Part shown: positions 22,108-32,447 of the stretch, in pieces | Layout: the number at the start of each line of letters is the position of its first letter | Numbering within the stretch: position 1 is the first letter of the stretch | Assembly: GCA_037447655.1 (NCBI GenBank) | Contig: JBBHKE010003201.1 | Location: forward strand, 1 to 64,000 | DNA: 64,000 nucleotides | Origin: Zygnema cylindricum | Taxonomy: Eukaryota; Streptophyta; Zygnematophyceae; Zygnematales; Zygnemataceae | Reading direction: 5' to 3' | Notes under the pieces: model-generated | Database searches by the model: none | What the model saw: the letters and a program-made list of their open reading frames with translations, nothing else | Told to the model about the DNA's origin: nothing | Translations under genes and position numbers: made by a program

Positions 22108-23125
22108 TGCAATTCTGAGACCTCTATAGGTCCTGAGAATTGGTAGCTCACACGAAGCCCCTAGGATAACCTTGACCCCTTTGTGTTTTGACAAGAATAA
22201 CTGTCACTGTGGCAGACAAAAACTCTGACCACCTTAAACCTTGTGAAAACAAGACTCCCCTAAGTGGATAGCAAAAAGAATCTCTAAATATGCTCCCCTG
22301 AGAGTAAGTTATAGAGTCAAATTTGACCTTTTGTACAAAAGCACTCTGGGAGTGATGCGGCTACCTACCTATTTTTCTAAGTCCTACATCCCTCCGTAAA
22401 CCCTCTACTACTAGTGTACGGCACCAATGAGAATGATGTGTTGTACATAAAGGTACAGGTGCCGGAGTACTTTCTGTATGGCTGTAGTACGACATGGCCA
22501 ATAAGATGAAGCTTGCTATATCTGGATTTGTTCCTATATTCTCCGGAGATGTCGCAAGCCAATGAGAATGTGCCATGTGTCACTTGACGTGGCGGTGACC
22601 GAAAACCGCCAAAACGCCTATTCCGCGATCTCGGCACCTATAATGGCCGTTCAATCAAACGGGCTTTCAATTCTAGCGGTCGCGGTATTCCCTTCGCGAA
22701 GTATAGTTAACCGTACTATACTAGATCTGTTTCTATGTATTAAGAATCTATTCGTACCGTTAAATGAATTCGTCTACGTGTACAACTTTAAATACTTATC
22801 AAACCCTATATATCTCAGCACTGATCCTAGACTAATAGGATAGAGCTAACGACTTCTGGTGACTTTGACGGAAGGCAGGTTCCAAGATCAAAACTTGGGT
22901 CCGTCAAGCTCCTTTTTGGTAAACCTCCGCTTTTGGTAAACCTATTAGACTCTTTGCCTCTCTCCTCGACAGCTTGCCTCTTTTGGACGCCTCGGCTCTA
23001 GCTCCCTCTCCAACCTCAACTGAGCGAGCATACAAGTGGGAGTTAAAGAGAGAAGGTGGCAGTGCCTCCGCTTTTTGGCATTTTATCTTTACAAGTTTAA
23101 ACCCAGAAATCTTAAAAACACTACA
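22108..23125 (-). repeat. 5' LTR of copia D (about 1018 bp)
   Basis: On the minus strand it runs from TGTAGTGTTTTTAAG at 23125 to GAATTGCA at 22108. It aligns with the 3' LTR except for that copy's internal duplications. LTR differences are easily seen by eye, so the insertion is not recent. Confidence 0.85.
22829..22906 (+). other. tRNA-like segment in the 5' LTR of copia D
   Basis: An A-box-like run (GACTAATAGGATAGAGCTAA) is followed by a double hairpin. The outer stem is GACGGA/TCCGTC. The inner stem is CCAAG/CTTGG with a seven-base loop, like an acceptor stem joined to a T-arm. Confidence 0.5.
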
Positions 23126-23402
23126 AAAATGTTCTTATCGATTCATTATCGGTCCTGTTATACATGTTTTAACAAATAAATGGACTTTAAATACCTAGTT
23201 CTTTTATGTTAGAGAATAGTCCTAACATAAATTTTGTTTGTAGCTTGTCTTTAGATTGTTTTTCTCTTCTTGCACTTGTGGCATTCTTATAAATCTGTTT
23301 TCTTCTCTCGCTCCCATGTATTTTTTTTTCTGCTTTTTATGTTGTTCCGTTTGATAATCATTTTTTTCTATTTTTCCATTGTTTCCAAATTTTTTTTTTA
23401 AG

Positions 23403-23620
23403 GTAGTTGCTATATCCATGCTCCTGTTTCGGCCATCGAAAGTGTCTTATATTTGGCGAATATAACGAGATATGTACCAAATATTTCGGAAAAGTCGTTA
23501 ACAGCGTGTATGTGAGCATCTTGCGAATCGTATGGATGGCCAACTGAACTCTCGATTATGCAGCTAAAATAGCCTTGTTTTGGGTCTGCGTAATTAACTT
23601 TAAAATGTGTGGAACAAAAT
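23403..23620 (+). pseudogene. Exon 4: catalytic-Cys part of the papain-type domain, with three in-frame stops
   Basis: It joins exon 3 in phase 1 to give DQGSC-SCYIHAPVSAIES, where C1A enzymes have DQGxCGSCWAFS. One Gly is missing and the Trp after the catalytic Cys is Tyr. The same frame continues with homology to the end: VPNISEKSLTAC (family S-E-Q-x-L-V-D-C), SCESYGWPTELSIMQ (family C-x-G-G-x-x-x-x-A) and LTLKCVEQN, then GTAAGT. Stops are TGA at 23513-23515, TAG at 23570-23572 and TAA at 23591-23593. Because homology runs across all three stops and the donor is in phase with exon 5, this is a decayed exon and not an intron. A GTATGT at 23508 could act as an alternative donor but would remove half of the exon. 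Acceptor: T-rich tract then AAG at 23400-23402. Confidence 0.7.
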
Positions 23621-23947
23621 GTAAGTAATAAAAAAAAAATGACATTATTTCTTTTATTGCATTTGCATATGCCCTAAATAAATTAAAACTGGGTAGTCAG
23701 CATGATTTGCATACATTGTGGTTCTTTTGGTTATGGTTCATGAAACAAAAAATGTTGAAAATTAAAAAACAACAAATCATCTTATTTCCAATGATACATT
23801 TATACTTAAAATCTGTGAAATCTTACTTATTGAAGATTTATATGTTCCCTTTTTAACAACATTTCAAAAAATACTTTTTGTATCATTTGTAGTTACTACC
23901 TAGTGGAAATAATATTTTTTTTCGCATCTGTATGTATGTTTTTGAAG
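23621..23947 (+). other. Intron 4
   Basis: 327 bases, AT-rich, GTAAGT to GAAG. It is phase 0, so the flanking frames match. No other feature is visible. Confidence 0.6.
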
Positions 23948-24076
23948 GTACAATCTAATATAAGAATAACTTCATATGAGCAAGTGAAATACAACGGATG
24001 GTTGGGATTACTATTGTCTCCCAACAACTCCAATCGCGAACATCGAAGTGCTGAAAGTTTTCAAAGTTTTATGGGA
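23948..24076 (+). CDS. Exon 5: middle of the papain-type domain
   Basis: It encodes VQSNIRITSYEQVKYNGWLG...SAESFQSFMG, in line with the C1A segment I-x-x-Y-E-x-V-P-x-N-(D/E)-x-x-L...F-x-x-Y-x-x-G before the catalytic His region. The stretch between (LLLSPNNSNREHRSAE) lacks the usual A-V-A-N-Q-P-V-S-V-A block, so the domain is divergent. Phase 0 at both ends, donor GTAAGA. No stop in frame. Confidence 0.7.
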
Positions 24077-24590
24077 GTAAGATCTTCGCTTTGATACTCT
24101 TCTTAATTTAGTTCCAAGTTTTCAAATTTATAGGTGTTGAAATATAGAACTTCTAAACATAACTTTATTTTCCACAGTTTTCTGATGTAATTTTCTATGT
24201 CAGTTCCAAGTTTTTAAGTCAAAAAAAATTCAGCACATTCCCACCGTCATTTAACGATGATGACTTGAAACGAATGCAAATATCATTTTTTTTTTGTTGC
24301 TTCTTGTATTGTTTCGAATCACATTGGAAGTTATGATTTTCTAAATAAATTGCAGACTTTGAATTTGCATAAAATGAAAAACCTCCCCTCGATGGAGTGT
24401 GAATAAGCTCTCTACGTCCTACTTGCCGATTTCATAATTTTGATTTTTTTTTTTTTTTTTCTTTCTCGATTGTCCGATGCCGATTTTGTTTTTACCTCAC
24501 TTTCTCTTTGTTTATCCTTATCCTGACGATCGACCTTCGACCTGAGTCTGACCCATGTTTATCGCTATCATTTGTTTTCTGGTTGGGCAG
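24077..24590 (+). other. Intron 5
   Basis: 514 bases, AT-rich with a T17 run near 24444. It ends TTGGGCAG. No gene seen. Confidence 0.6.
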
Positions 24591-24813
24591 CCCCAGATAT
24601 ACGACGACCAAGAATGTTTTGCGAATGGAATCGACCACACGGTGGTAGTGATCGGATACAGTCTCCTCACGTCACCCCCATTTTGGAAAATAAGAAATTC
24701 TTGGGGTACAAATTGGGGAGATCAAGGAAACATGAAATTAAAAATCACGGATGGAGACGGTATTTGTGGTATAAATGTCCTTCCAGCTTTTATTCCTATG
24801 GTAAAAGCAAAAG
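24591..24813 (+). CDS. Exon 6: C-terminal half of the papain-type domain with catalytic His and Asn
   Basis: It encodes PQIYDDQECFANGIDHTVVVIGY, then FWKIRNSWGTNWGDQGNMKLK and GICGINVLPAFIP. The His in IDHTVVVIGY and the Asn in RNSWGTNWG are the catalytic His and Asn of clan CA C1A peptidases, and the C-terminal G-I-C-G-I segment is also conserved. The frame is open and joins exon 5 in phase 0 and exon 7 in phase 1. This exon remains intact although exon 4 is broken. Confidence 0.85.
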
Positions 24814-25657
24814 GTAAATTAATAAATTATATAACTGTATAACAAATTCATTATATTTATATATCGAAATACAATACAATATATATTGCAAAAATACATA
24901 TAAATTTAAACATATACACGTTACTTTTTCTAACATTTTTTTTTTTCCTTTCAACTCCTTGAGATATGCTGCCACAAAGCAAAGCATTTAAACCCTAAGA
25001 TACCCCAACAAACCTTTTAAAGATAATTAATCTACCCCATCTCAAGTCCCAAAACACTTTTTTGAATTGATGTTTTGATTTTTTTGTCGCTGGATGTTTA
25101 GCACCCCAATAGGCGGAGAAAAACAGCTTAATTTACAATTACACAGTAAAAATTTTAGCGTTTAAGATCTCATTTTAGAGATCAAATATTTTTTACGGTG
25201 GAAATTTTTCATATATTTTTCTTTTGAGGAAAATTTTGAACTGAGAGGCGTATTTTACGTTTTGTGCATTTTCAAATTTGACTTCATAGTTGGGAAGATT
25301 GACTTCTACGCATAAAATTCATGTGTCGAAAAAGGAATCTCAAAACCAAAGATTTTTTATGCATTGGCGAAAATGAAATTCAAAAATATTTTAAGAGACG
25401 AATAACAATTATATAATTTAAACGTTATTACCTCAATATGGAAAGCTGAAAGGAGAGAGAGTGAGAGGAAAGTTGGAAAATATTAGGTCTAGGGGGTGGG
25501 CGTTACAGTGTTAATCTCTCAGCTTCATGTCAATAACCTTCATATCGACATTTTCACTAACTTTAAAACTTCACCTACCTCGCCCCCTCCCCACTTCCCC
25601 ATCCCTCCTCCCTCTCCGTTGGTGGCGCCTCCTACCCTCCACCGACCCCAGACACAG
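24814..25657 (+). other. Intron 6
   Basis: 844 bases, AT-rich, with a C-rich 3' part (25570-25650) that serves as polypyrimidine tract before ACACAG. No gene seen. Confidence 0.6.
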
Positions 25658-25810
25658 ACCCCTTTTTTCATGGCGCGAATAGCCCGGATATGAACCCTTG
25701 TGGAGGCGGAACTTGTATTTCGAGAAAAGGCAAGACAAGCTACAAGTGCGAATGTTTTCGTCCCTTTGTGCCAGTCACAAATTCGGATAATACTCAAACT
25801 TGCGCTCCTG
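25658..25810 (+). CDS. Exon 7: EGF-like module 1
   Basis: 153 bases, phase 1 to phase 1. Residues DPFFHGANSPDMNPCGGGTC, then ISRKGKTSYKCECFRPFV and TNSDNTQTCAPG. The spacing NPC-x4-C...Y-x-C-x-C...C is that of an EGF-like domain, although only five Cys are seen within the exon. Such modules mediate extracellular protein contacts. A single phase-1 exon is the classic form of a shuffled EGF module. Confidence 0.75.
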
Positions 25811-27807
25811 GTGAATGACCTCTCACTCCCTTGAACCCTATCTCCGTTTTCCGTATCCCTTTCCTCTAATTGGCATTCTAAGCCATCACTGAAGGACTCC
25901 CAATCTATTCCCCCACCTCTCCGTCTCCCTCTCGCCCTCCTTCCTATCTCCAATCATCTCTCTCTTCCACCAACTCCATTTTCTTTCCCCTCGCCTTCTC
26001 CGTCTCCCTCTCCCTCTCCTACATCTCCCTCTTCTTCTCTCTCTCCCCCTCTCTCTTCTTCTCCATCTCGTTTTTACCCCTCCATCTCCCTCTCATTCTC
26101 CTTCTCCCTATCCACCTCTCCCTCTCCCTCTTGCTCTCATCTTCTTTTTCCTCTCCCTCTCCTTCTATTCCTCTCCCACTACCTCTCCCTCTTCGTCTCC
26201 CTCTCTCCCCGCCCCCCCCTCACCCTCCCCCTCTCTTTCCCCCTCTAATGGAAGGATCATTGATTCACACCAGAGTGCGCACTTGCTCACAACATCATAG
26301 AAGCGAAAGCACAAAACATCTCACGAGCGGATCCTCACATAACACAGTACCATAACAAAATGAGGCTCGGCCAAATACTCGAACATTAAGCTGAAGCTTT
26401 TCGTCACTCTTATCTCTTTCAAAGCGCTTCTACAATTATCACATCTCAAAATCTAACTCAAGGTTTACTGTGCTATGGAATAAACGACTTTGTAAGACCA
26501 ACTAGCTTAACTCAAACTGTCAATGAAACATGCTAAGAGACAAACAATGTTACTCATACCCAACCAAACACAGTCAAACTTAAACCATTGGACCGTGTGC
26601 AAAATGTAACGCGTACGAAAAAACATTGAACAAACATAAAGAACTGAAATCGAAAATAGCCAATATCGCGATTCACATATTGCATATCTCTAGAACACCC
26701 TCTCCCTTTTCTTTTTTAACTCGTTGTTTCTCTCCCTCTACCTCTCCACCTCCCTATCCTTCTCCTTATACCCATCCCCCTCTTGTTCTTCCTTTCTGTC
26801 CCTCACCCCCTGCCCCTCTCCCTCTTCTACCCCTCTCCCTCTTTTATCCCTCTCCCTCACCAATCCGTCTCCATCCTCCTGAGTCTTTCGGTCTCCCTAC
26901 CTTCTATCCATCCGCCACTACGTGTCCATCACCTTGTATCTCCCCCTCATCCTCCCCCTTACTTTTACGCTCCCTCTTCCTATTCCTATCTCTCTCTCCA
27001 TCTCCATCTCCCAAAACTAACCCGCTCATACTCCCTGTCAATTTCTCCGTCCTCTCACGCTCCCTCTCCGCCTAGGTATCCCTCACATTCTCCTCAACCT
27101 TCTTTTTGTCTCCGTTTTGCTCTTAATTTTTTTCACCATCTCCCTCCCTCTCTTATCCTTAGCTTCTCCCCATCCCTCACCTTCTCCCTCTCCTTCTCCT
27201 CTCCCTCCCCTTTCCATATGCGTATTCCTCTCACTCTCCCCTTCCCTCTCGGTCTCCCTCTTTTTTTCCTCATCTCCTTGTCCATTTCCGTCTCCCTCTC
27301 CCTCTGCCCCGCCCTCCTCGACTCTCCCTCCCCTCTTTCCCTCTCCTTCTTTCCCTCCCTCTCCCTATCCATCTCCCTCTCCATCTCCATCCCGTGTTTC
27401 CTCACTCTTCAGCTTCCTACCCGTCTATTCCTCCCCCTCCCCCTCTCCTTTTCCCTCTTGGCTACTTCATCCTCTCAATCTCCTCCTTTCTTTTACTCTC
27501 TTCCTCTTCCTTCCTCTCAATCTCCCTCTCCTCTTCCACTCCCTTTCTCTTTTTCCCTCCCTCCATACTCCCTCCACTTTCGGTCTCCCTTTCCTTCTAC
27601 CTGTCCTTCTCATCCTCCCTTTCCATTTCTTTTTATCCCCCCTGCCTCCTCCTCCTTTCCCCCTGCCTCCCCCTCCTTTCCCTTTCCCCCTCCCTCCCTC
27701 CCTCCCTCCCGCTCTATCTTCCTTTCCCCTTTTCTCTCGCTCTCATGTCATCCTAACAATCACCAAAGCAATGAACTTTTTTTTTTCCTCGGCTGGTGTG
27801 CACACAG
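25811..27807 (+). repeat. Intron 7 with two pyrimidine-rich (CTCCCT)n-like blocks
   Basis: Blocks at about 25820-26250 and 26695-27750 are nearly pure C/T on the plus strand (CTCCCTCTCC variants), separated by about 445 bases of ordinary sequence. Long frames in several phases here (for example 27117-27760) are repeat artefacts. It lies between the two EGF exons, so the pre-mRNA would carry about 1.5 kb of CU-rich RNA. Confidence 0.9.
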
Positions 27808-27942
27808 AGTTTCCTTGCACTTTTGGTCGCAACAATCCATGCGGCGTTGGCATATGTGTCAATTTGAGGGGCGATTACACGTGCATTTGTCCTCTTGTGT
27901 ATACGCCAGACAACTCTAGCGGAGTCCTCACTTGTGTTCCGT
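27808..27942 (+). CDS. Exon 8: EGF-like module 2
   Basis: 135 bases, phase 1 to phase 1, following exon 7 in frame. It encodes EFPCTFGRNNPCGVGICVNL, then RGDYTCICPLVYTPD and GVLTCVP. Six Cys are present in the EGF order (C..C..C..C-x-C..C), with the G-x-Y-x-C-x-C-P turn. Acceptor CACACAG, donor GTGAGT. No calcium-binding D-x-D/N-E start is visible. Confidence 0.8.
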
Positions 27943-28049
27943 GTGAGTTGTTTGCTAAACCTTTTCATGTGATTGAGTTGTAAGGTGAAGCAACAATGCT
28001 AACATACGTAAACCGCTACGACCATACACGTCGGTAGATGAGGTCTTGG

Positions 28050-28088
<39 letters not shown>

Positions 28089-28693
28089 CGCCACACAATC
28101 CTATGCAGACACATGACCTGCGTACTAGTGACCTTTAGCCTAGCGTCGTTTTTAGATTGGGGCCAACGGCCCACTTTTTGATAAATACGCATTGTTGAAT
28201 TGCAAGAAGTGACGCTGTAGCGGTTCAAAGTCGACAGCGTCCCACTTCTATTCGCGAAGTTATGTGTTGAACATTTGTTGATGTTATCAGTTCGCGTCAT
28301 AAGGTTCTGTAGATTGTTTTGGTTCGTTCTTGTACCGTCTCTCTTGTTGGTTCATTGTTTAGTATGCTGTATTTATTGTTTCGGTCTTCCTCACATTTGT
28401 TGTCTTTGCTGTTATTTTGTATGTTTCGTTTCCTATGGTCATATGCTGTTTCTTGTGGTTAAATGTTGTTCTGTGCTTGTATCGAGCACGTTTAGAGTTC
28501 TCTTTGTTAAATTTCATCTCGAAAGGAAAGGAAGGAAAACGCGTCGACGATTTTAGTGTGCTTTATGTGTGTCATCTTCTTCTTGCGTCTTACAAGTTGC
28601 TTATATGCGGTCATGTTTATAGTTCAGAGTGATGTTCATCCCTTACTTTTAGTTTCCCTTTTTTGTTTAAATTCAAAAGTGTTAAGATAGGCA
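27943..28693 (+). other. Intron 8, first part, with a (TA)n run
   Basis: A (TA)n tract lies at 28049-28088. The rest is not recognisable. Confidence 0.7.
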
Positions 28694-29200
28694 AGATCTG
28701 CCCCTCAATACCCATGATGTGGGGTTCACCCATTATCTATGGCAAAAAGTATGGACTCGCTGCTCTTGTTGTTCGGGCTAATTGCGTAATGGCTAGGGCA
28801 CTGAATGGATATTTCGAAAAGGTCCAAATTCCGTGCCTAAGGCCGACACGCTTTTCAGCCACGGATTGGGCACAGAATAAATTTGTCCCTTAATACCTAA
28901 GATGTGGGGTTCATGTACACTTTATAGTTAAACACATGGACCTGCCTGTCTCGATATTCGAGTTGGCAAGCTTTATTTTAAAAGGTCTTAGGTTCGCGCC
29001 TTAGGCTGATGCACTTTTTCCCCTCAGATTGTGCGCATAATCTATTTGACGCTCAATACCCGAGATGTGGGGTTCATGTACACTCGATATTAATATAGAC
29101 CCGTCGTCTCAATGTTTTGGGTTGGCAGAGTTGTAGTTGCGCACAAAAGGTTTTGTTCAAAGGTCCCAGGCTCGAGCCGTGACGCATTTCCCTTTGACCC
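28694..29200. repeat. Three degenerate tandem units of about 175 bp with B-box-like motifs
   Basis: Each unit has a GATGTGGGGTTCA start (near 28719, 28900 and 29064) and a later GGTC(C/T)-A-GG-CTCGAGCC-like or GGTTCGCGCC segment close to the Pol III B box. They may be decayed tRNA-derived SINEs or a simple tandem repeat. No coding frame. Confidence 0.6.
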
Positions 29201-29974
29201 TCAAGATTCTTGACAAAAAAATGTTTTTTTTATTTGTAAGGGAATTTTTTTACAAAGTGTGCTTCATACCCAATGTTTTAAATACTTCAACTTTTTCAAT
29301 ACTATGTTTGTTTGGTCTTTCCTTCATGTCACAAAGCGTTTATCTTTGCGGCGTATGGAAGTGGCATTGAGAAAAAGGACAAAAAGCAAAATTTCAGACT
29401 CATAAGCCATGAAGACCAAAAACGGTTAGTAAATTCTATCGCGCCAATATTGGTGGTTCTACTAAAATAGGATATGACAAGTTTGGACAACATAAGACTC
29501 AAATATACACCATCCCACCTTACGTAAATTGAAATGTACGAACAAAACAATGTTGTACAATCGCACAATCTACGGTAAATATAAATTGTACTTAAGTTTA
29601 GAAGTACAAAAATTATAATAACGTCATTTGAGGGCGTTGTTGTTAGGAAAGTCTTTATTGCAAAAACTGCGATGGTACAACCATTTTGTGTACAAACGCG
29701 GTAATACGGAAAAATATTTAAAGACTACAAGAGTCATAAGAATGTAAGCTGCATCTAAAAGATTAAAACAAACAACATATCACTAACAAAAAACAAATAT
29801 CCAAAACTAAAATACCTAAGTTGACCGCTTACTTAAAGAACAAACCCAAACGAGTCTACCCACAACCAAGATAAGGCCCACAACTACGGAGATCATGGAT
29901 GTGGACCAAGTGTCGTGGGGGAAGATTTTGGAAGACCTCGCCTCTTATCTGCCACCTTGTTTTGCCGAAGGATG
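29201..29974 (+). other. Intron 8, middle part
   Basis: AT-rich, nothing recognised. Confidence 0.5.
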
Positions 29975-30612
29975 ATCGCAGCTTACTCTCGCTAAAAGGC
30001 ATTCAATACACGTTGAAGTTAGAGAGAAGTTAGCAAGCTTGGCAATGGACTCCCCAAACCCTTGGATTTAAAAGTTTTTTGCAAACACTAGCGGAAAAAG
30101 CCGTCAAATGACTTGTCCAAAGATCTGAAAATCTCCACCACAAATATGATAAACTGATATGACGGGTCTCGATGAGCATAGTTTCTTTCTTTGTTAGCCG
30201 CAGCGTCCCCAACCGCCTCACCTAAGTAAAAAGCCGCGCAAGATGTAACTTGTACGCTAGTGGGATACCTGAGGACCACATCACCAAGGGTCTTCCTAGG
30301 ACCATGGGGAAAAACCAAGTCAACCCGATGGCTCCGAAAACATTAAACAGGGCCAGGGAGGGAGTATATACGAAACCTCTTATTTGATGGCGTAGCCTGT
30401 CTCAGCGCCGATGACAACAATTACATCTCACGCCAAATCATACGCGATAGTACGTTCCTCACCACGTGAGCAACGAAGTAAATGTATTTTTTTATCATCA
30501 ATAGGTTGGTTCCAAACACAATGGGGGCCCCCTAAAATCAGCTTGTGAAACAAACCTAAACGTAAGCTTAAAGCAGATGCAATCTGGGCAAATGACAAAC
30601 GGAGTGTCAATA
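29975..30612 (-). pseudogene. Remnant of a LINE-like ORF2 C-terminal region
   Basis: Minus-strand pieces in order: SFAQIASALSLRLG, KKIHLLRCSRGEERTIAYDL (30610-30428), AANKERNYAHRDPSYQFIIF, VVEIFRSLDKSFDGFF (30318-30100), and SKGLGSPLPSLLTS with LQRVLNAF near 30070-29990. I recognise this as the C-terminal block found after the RT of some non-LTR retroelement proteins in plants and algae (C-x-x-G-x-E-R-T-x-x-H-D... K-E-x-x-Y-x-x-x-x-P-x-x-Q-F). Several stops and frameshifts make it dead. The assignment is from memory of the family and needs a profile search. Confidence 0.5.
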
Positions 30613-31871
30613 TATTTGGTGTGGCTTGTAGCCACGCACCAGCCCTACACGCACCAACCCTACACGCACCAGCCCTGGGCCTAAATCACAAACATAAACG
30701 AGCACGGGATTGAGCGAAAGGTAGCCCCTCTAAGAGGTTGATAGCGTCCAATGATTTTGAATTGTTTAAGCGTTGACGGACGCCAAAGTGTTAAAATTCA
30801 TCACAACACCGATTAGTCAAACTGAGGCATAAAAATAAGAGTATCGCACTTTACTCGAACCCCGTTAATCAAAGTTATCGGGGAACTTAAAACTAATATA
30901 ATCAACAATAAGCTGCACCATTGATATATTCAAACTCAAGAGTCTAGGCAAGTACCTAGATACGGTCTTTAAGAAAGTAAACGTTTGGACCAACAAAATC
31001 TTATTTTATGCTACCATTATTACACACAAGACAGGGACGAAACACGAAAGACATTGGAATATAGAAACCTAAAAATTTTGCACTATCCGATTTATCAGAT
31101 GCAACCGAAGCGGAGTTGATACTGGCAGCCAAAGCCGGCGAATCAATTGTTACAATTCGTAGAATATCTTGAAAACGTCTACTTTCTTTTTTGTAACTTA
31201 TTCATTTTAGGTCCTTAAGGTGCGTGTAGTTTACGTGTAGCGGTGCACTGATTAATCAGATTGTTTTTTTTGCCGCTACGCATCACCACTTCTTTCCAGG
31301 ATAAAAACCTGTGTTATTCGAATCTGGACTCTCCGCCTATCCTGGCCATCAAAACGTCTCCGTTCCAACACCATATGAATGTTGGAATAATGAAAGTAAA
31401 ACTAGAAATTGGAAGAACCTGACAATCGAGAGGAGAAATTAATGCTCAAAAATGACATTTACAATTGACGATTCACAAGTTGTGAATCAAGTTCATTTGA
31501 AGCAAAATAAGACTAAAAATTGAGTTCGTTACTTGTGAGTTTAAAATTGAAAAAATTGAAGGAATAATTGAAGTGACTTGTTGAGAGTTCTGACCATTTC
31601 CAGTAAAAAGTAGGAATGAAGTGACGACAAAAAACTGTTGATGGTTGACTATGCAAAACTAAATTTGATATGAAAACTGACAAATGGTAAAATGCAATTA
31701 AAATGGCAAACTCAAAACAGGAAAACAACTTCAAAGTGTTGAAAGAAAGTGGGTCATTTTGTTTTTTTCTTCTTGTTTTGTTCTTTTAGGTTTGTCTTCT
31801 TTTGCCCTTTATTCTTATTATTTTCGTCTTTTTTTTGCCTTTTTTTTTATTTTCTTATGTTTTTTGTGTAG
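30613..31871 (+). other. Intron 8, last part
   Basis: It has a short tandem of ACGCACCAGCCCT units at about 30633-30677 and is otherwise featureless. It ends in a T-rich tract and TGTGTAG. Confidence 0.6.
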
Positions 31872-31990
31872 CCGCCAGTGCAATAGGGAAGCCCCAATAC
31901 TACACAGTTCCAAAAGGATTTAATATTACTTGCTACACCATATATAACGTGTACGGAGTAAACCAAACAGATTTTATCGCTCAAAATCCT
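31872..31990 (+). CDS. Exon 9: first half of LysM module 1
   Basis: It joins exon 8 in phase 1 and ends in phase 0. It encodes GKPQYYTVPKGFNITCYTIY, then NVYGVNQTDFIAQNP. The pattern Y-T-V-x-x-G-x-x-x-T-C-x-x-I-x-x-x-x-G-(V)-x-x-x-D-F-x-x-x-N-P is a LysM motif of the Cys-containing type common in fungi and lower plants. LysM modules bind chitin or peptidoglycan glycans. The donor GTAAGT follows directly after the NP. Confidence 0.8.
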
Positions 31991-32103
31991 GTAAGTTAGC
32001 ACACTTTTCAACATAGAACACGTTTTTATATTTATAATATGTTTTAGAAACCATACATATAATACAAGAACTGCTTGCAACCGCAATACACCAACATTCA
32101 GGT

Positions 32104-32447
32104 TAGAGGTCGCAAAAGTCAAAATTTCAGATACCCGAATCCGGCATTTTTTTTTTTTTCAAAATCTAAACACCCAAAATCCGGCCGGGTTATTGCACGC
32201 TCCTAAATTGTTACCTGGTACCCTATACGCGTACTGTACAGTACTGTAGTGGAACATACCTACGAAACCTTCAATTTTATTTTTTTTTCGCTTACCTGGC
32301 CGTACCCGAATTTGTTATTTTTTCTTCTGTATCACCCGGCCGAACCCGGCCGGCCCCCAAAATTATGCACCCGAATCCGTTCCGGATCCGGCACGGATGG
32401 TCGGGTACGGATCGGGTACGGATTTTGGTACCCGATTGCGACCTCTA
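32104..32447. mobile_element. hAT-type MITE in intron 9
   Basis: 344 bases with terminal inverted repeats TAGAGGTCGCAA/TTGCGACCTCTA. It is flanked by an imperfect 8-bp target duplication, ATTCAGGT (32096-32103) and ATTCATGT (32448-32455). The interior is rich in CCGGCCGG and CGGGTACGGAT motifs. It is too short for a transposase, so it is non-autonomous. Confidence 0.8.

Larger units (their letters stand above)
16857..23125 (-). mobile_element. Ty1/copia element D, full length with both LTRs, in intron 3
   Basis: Minus-strand element with 5' LTR at 22108-23125, primer site at 22093-22107, gag, protease, integrase, RT and RNase H remnants, polypurine tract at 18102-18091 and 3' LTR at 16857-18090. 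It belongs to the same family as A and B. The outer flanks are A-rich on both sides (AAAAA before 16857, AAAAT after 23125), so a target duplication is possible but not diagnostic. The longest open piece is RNase H. It lies antisense to the host gene. Confidence 0.9.

Noticed and set aside
26626-27983. Frames of up to 378 codons rich in Ser, Pro and Leu
   Set aside because: Simple (CTCCCT)n-like sequence within an intron; several overlapping frames are open at once and none has a domain. Only the last 135 bases (27808-27942) are real EGF exon.
28010-28226. Inverted AACCGCTAC/GTAGCGGTT pair enclosing a (TA)n run as a possible MITE
   Set aside because: The arms are only 9 bases, no target duplication is seen, and similar GTAGCGG motifs occur elsewhere in the intron (about 31236-31280).
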